Shown: positions 60,626-64,000 of the stretch, one piece after another
Layout of the letters: each line of letters starts with the position of its first letter
Numbering within the stretch: position 1 is the first letter of the stretch
Origin: Laguncularia racemosa
Taxonomy: Eukaryota; Streptophyta; Magnoliopsida; Myrtales; Combretaceae
DNA length: 64,000 nt
Direction of reading: 5' to 3'
Assembly (NCBI GenBank): GCA_037954665.1
Contig: JBBMOL010000066.1
Coordinates: 930,001 to 994,000, forward strand
Translations under genes and position numbers: made by a program
Notes under the pieces: generated by a model
What the model saw: the letters and a program-made list of their open reading frames with translations, nothing else
What the model was told of the DNA's origin: nothing
Database searches by the model: none

Positions 60626-62045
60626 TGATAAAGGCACATTTTACTCATATTTTATAGTATGATTTATGATGAAATTCAATGGATTCTATGGAATTCATGA
60701 GAAGATGGTACTTAATATATGTATATTGATTATTCAGGTCTTTGAGGACTTAGATTCAAGATATGAGCGGAGTACATAGAAAAATGGCATGGAAAGCATT
60801 GGAAGTTGGACTATTTTTTTATCCAAGGCCGCTAGCCTTGAAGTCCGGCTTATGTTGAATCAAAGGCAGCCGGCTTTCATCAAAGCTGCCACTGGAGATC
60901 CAAGGCCGCCGGCCTACATTGAACATCGCCAGCCTTCTTTTCTGACGAATTGTCTCGTCCATCCTTTGATATAAATAGCCCTTGTTGCAACAAAGGGAGG
61001 ACCTTTTTGCCAATTTTTCGACCTAGAAAGAGTTCTTCTGAGAGAATTTTGTATTCGAGCCTAAATTGATTCAATTGAGTGGAGAGGAATCATTCGTGGG
61101 GATTGAGTTATTGGTTCTTAAAGCTTTGAGGAAGTTTTGCAATTGAGGATCTTCAAACAATTGTGTTACCAGATTGGTGATCTCTGAATTATTAATTATT
61201 TATGCAATTAAGTGATATATTATTAGTTACAATGAATTATATTGCATGTGCTTCTATCAATTGTTATTCTGTTGTCATCTCCATGATGTTCTAAATTCTT
61301 TTGGTGGGAAAGGGATGAAACCCTAGATTGGTAGAATGATAATTGTAGTTATGTTATAGAATTATTAGGTAAGTGGAATATTCACATTGTAATCTCTTTG
61401 CTATAACTCTTTGTTTCTTAATTGAATCAGATTTATAGGAACGTTGATGACTCGGAAGGGGAATTAGGGTTCATAAGGAATTCTTGATAATGAGTAATTA
61501 ACATATGTGGAAGCTAAGTTATTCACTTTTGTTAGAAATTATCTTAATATTAATGCAATGCTTCTAATTGATTTTTCTCTAAGGGATTAGGAGAGATTGA
61601 TTTGGGGTATTAGTCATTCATATAACTGGAAAGTTTATTATTGTAAATATGAGTCCTCTATTAATTTGTATAGCGGAAGCTAATAGATTAATTTGGGGTT
61701 TTGTTAATTTCGTATGATTATCCACATGATTAAGGATTATTATAGCATGATGGCAAATTAACTAAATTGTCTAGGGTGAATTCTTAATTCCTACCTTCTT
61801 AATTGAAAAGTTTATTTTTTCAAGATTCTCAAAATCATCAATTTGCATTTTATTTGTCTTCAATCAAATAGTGAAATCATCCTTCTTTCCATTGCCTAAA
61901 TATCAATTTGAGTTAGTACAAGTCTAGTACTTTGTAGTCCTCATGGAATCAACACTTTTTTTTTTCACCACTTTATTACTTGATACGACCAGTGCACTTG
62001 CTGCAATTTACGCTCCCATTTTATATATACATTCTGAGCGTATCA
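60626..62045 (+). repeat. 5' LTR of the right-edge Athila-like element
   Basis: Begins TGATAAAGGCACATTTTACT and ends GAGCGTATCA. A TATA box (TATAAATA) lies at 60970-60977. Near the 3' end, ACTTTATTACTTGATACGA and GTGCACTTGC are words common in Athila LTR ends. GC-rich GGCCGCCGGCC-like motifs sit just upstream of the TATA box. The boundary is inferred, because the partner LTR is outside the window. Confidence 0.7.
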
Positions 62046-62051
62046 AGTTTT

Positions 62052-62070
62052 TAGTGTCGTTTATAGGGAC
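62052..62070 (+). other. Primer-binding site, tRNA-Asp type, degraded
   Basis: TAGTGTCGTTTATAGGGAC aligns with the Athila PBS TGGCGCCGTTGCCGGGGAC through mostly transition differences and starts six bases after the LTR. Confidence 0.7.
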
Positions 62071-62156
62071 TATAAATATTAGACCTTTTAGTTCTGTTGG
62101 TAATTTAGGCGCATTTTATGGTTTACTTTGGTGTTTGTTCTCTTTGTAGTTGTTTT

Positions 62157-64000
62157 ATGCGTAGGAGTCTAAGTGTTGAATCGTTACAGTTTGATCCTGA
62201 AATTGACCGCACCTTTCATAGGTTGAGAAGAGAGAATAGAGACAGAAGGGTAGCACAAGAAGTCGAGATGGAAGGAAACGACAATGGTCAGATACAGGGC
62301 CCTCTTAGAGCTCTTAGAGATTATACTGTACCTGTTGTTGCAAGTTCAGCGATAAGGAGGCTTGCTATTCAAGCCAACAACTTCAAACTAAAGCCGTCAC
62401 TCATTCAGATGGTTCAATCAAATCAATTTGGAGGGTACCCAAATGAGAGTCCTGATGATCATATAGTTGTATTCCTCCAATACTGTAACACAGTGAAGAT
62501 GAATAATCTTGCAGACGATGTCATCAGATTATAGCTTTTCCCTTTCTCACTAAGGGATAAAGCTCGAGCTTAGTTTCATTCGCTACCATAGGAGTCCATC
62601 ACTACTGGGGCTGACCTCTTAACAAAATTTTTAAAGAGATTTTTCCCACCATCCAAAACTGTAAAGCTTAGAAGTGACATCACAAACTTCACCAAGTTTA
62701 GTGGTGAATCACTCTATGAGGCGTGGGAGAGATTCAAAGAGGCAATCAAGAAGTTCCCCCACCATGGGCTGCCAGACAATCTTCTTATTGAGATTTTCTA
62801 TCTCAGTTTAGATGAGACATTGAGGTCACTAGTAGATGCGGCTTCAGGAGGTGCACTCATGGGGAAGAGTTATGTTGAAGCGAGTGCTTTGATAAAGGAG
62901 ATGGCCTCTAGCGCTCACAATTGGCAGAATGAGAGGAACAAGTCCAGAGTGGCATTTGTTGATGAGAGAGAGACTATCACACTGTTAACTACACAAATAT
63001 CAGCTCTCACCACTCAGGTAAGTAAACTCACTTCCTCTCAATCTTTTCACACTAACCAGGTTGCTTTTTGTGAGATGTGTTCAGGACCGCATTCGACATT
63101 TCAGTGTATGTCAGGGAATGCTTCTGCTTCATCTAGTGGTGAACAAGTGAATTATGTCAACAATTTTCAACGGAACAACCAAGGACCCTACTCCAACACA
63201 TATAATCCAAGGTGGCGTAATCACCCAAATTTTTCATGGAGGAACGACAACAACACACTCAAGCTGCCACCTGGATTTCAGAAAACAGGTCCTGCCCCAA
63301 CTACTCCACCCCAGCAGAGTCAATCAAAGATGGAAGAGCTCATGTTGAGCTACATGCAAAAGATAGATACCATGCTGCAGAATCAACAAGCTACAATCAG
63401 AAATCTAGAGGGTTAGATTATCCAAATCTCTCAACACCTGAGCAATAGACCATCGGGGTCTTTGCCTAGCGACACTGAGGAGAACCTTAAAGGTATCAAT
63501 GCAATAATGTTGAGGAGTGGTAGGGAGTTGGAGAAAGTTGACACACAAGATCAAACCACAGCAGAGAGTTCAGAGACAGATAAAGGGAAGAAAAAGGTAG
63601 AGGAACCAAAGCAGAACTCATCACAGGCAAAACCTTATGTTCCTCATGTACCTTTTCCAGGAATATTGAGGCAACAACAGCTGGATGCCCAATTTTCCAA
63701 ATTCCTTGATGTTTTCAAGAAGCTGCAAATTAAAACATCCCTTTTGCAGAAGCACTTCAGCAGATGCCATCATATGCTAGGTTCATGAAGGATTTACTCA
63801 CAAAGAAGAGGAAGATTGAGGGGAATGAACCAGTGATGCTTACAGGGGAATGTTCAATGATCTTACATAATGATTTACCTAAATTTCCAAGAAAACAAAG
63901 AGATCATGGGAGTTTTATTGTTCCTTGCACCATAGGCAATTTTCATTTTGATAAATTTCTTATTGACTCTGGTGCAAGTATAAATTTAATGCCTCTATCT
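62157..64000 (+). pseudogene. Athila-like gag-protease, truncated by window end
   Basis: The likely start is ATG at 62157 (MRRSLSVESLQFDPEIDR). Gag motifs: IQANNFKLKPSLIQMVQ, QFGGYPNESPDDHIVVFL, FSGESLYEAWERFKEAI, HHGLPDNLLIEIFY, DAASGGALMGKS and YSNTYNPRWRNHPNFSW. A zinc-knuckle-like CEMCSGPHSTFQC lies near 63080. NAIMLRSGREL near 63510 precedes the spacer, and then come NIPFAEALQQMPSYARF and protease LIDSGASINLMPL at the window edge (catalytic D-S-G intact). Stops occur at 62532, about 62570, about 62590 and 63414. A two-base gain or one-base loss near 63733 shifts the frame. The rest of pol is beyond 64000. Confidence 0.85.

Larger units (their letters stand above)
60626..64000 (+). mobile_element. 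Athila-like Ty3/gypsy element, 5' part, cut by window end
   Basis: 5' LTR (60626-62045), Asp-type PBS and an Athila gag-protease frame run to the right edge of the window. Pol, the 3' LTR and the right TSD lie outside. Stops and one frameshift show that this copy is defective too. The sequence just after the LTR (AGTTTTTAG) is the same as in the Athila-like element at 47-60 kb, so the two share a lineage but not a family. Confidence 0.85.

Noticed and set aside
60819..61074. Short overlapping frames on both strands at the GC-rich motif
   Set aside because: They fall in the U3/R part of the Athila-like LTR and mirror its GC-rich repeats. No domain was seen.

Overview
This is nuclear DNA of a flowering plant, probably a eudicot. 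The evidence is AT-rich DNA with long poly-A/T runs and microsatellites, one single-exon AP2/ERF transcription factor of a plant-specific subfamily, and a dense set of plant Ty3/gypsy LTR retrotransposons with initiator-Met-type or Asp-type primer-binding sites. I cannot name the species. I see no bacterial-type operons, CRISPR arrays, rRNA genes or convincing tRNA genes. Layout: 0-4.3 kb is intergenic DNA with a decayed gag fragment and a 131-bp tandem duplication. The only gene I trust as functional is a PUCHI/ERF086-like ERF gene on the minus strand at 4.37-5.51 kb. A hAT-type MITE lies at 6.49-7.09 kb. From about 10.8 kb onward the window is a mosaic of dead retrotransposons. They are: a minus-strand LTR element keeping only gag and protease (10.83-14.68 kb); a LINE RNase H remnant (20.9-21.3 kb); a plus-strand Reina-like chromovirus (21.48-26.95 kb); a minus-strand chromovirus flanked by an unusually long direct repeat of about 180 bp (27.24-34.35 kb); a structurally complete plus-strand gag-pol element with exact 5-bp TSDs (37.05-42.47 kb); a second RNase H remnant (44.2-44.6 kb); a degenerate minisatellite (45.86-46.35 kb); a minus-strand Athila-like element with exact TSDs (47.13-59.76 kb) that carries a second gag-protease-only element nested inside it (48.95-53.77 kb); and the 5' part of a plus-strand Athila-like element that runs off the right edge (60.63 kb onward). 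The retrotransposons do not cooperate with the host gene in any way visible here. The elements share a decay style: coding frames are interrupted mainly by in-frame TAG/TGA codons, several have few or no frameshifts, and the one pair of LTRs I compared closely differs almost only by transitions. That is what deamination of methylated cytosines would produce. I found no previously undescribed biological system. The most unusual structures are the long target-site-like duplication, the repeated occurrence of gag-protease-only elements with shared LTR termini, and a 125-bp tandem duplication that by itself explains the only frame change between the gag ORF at 32.43 kb and the C-terminal end of that polyprotein.
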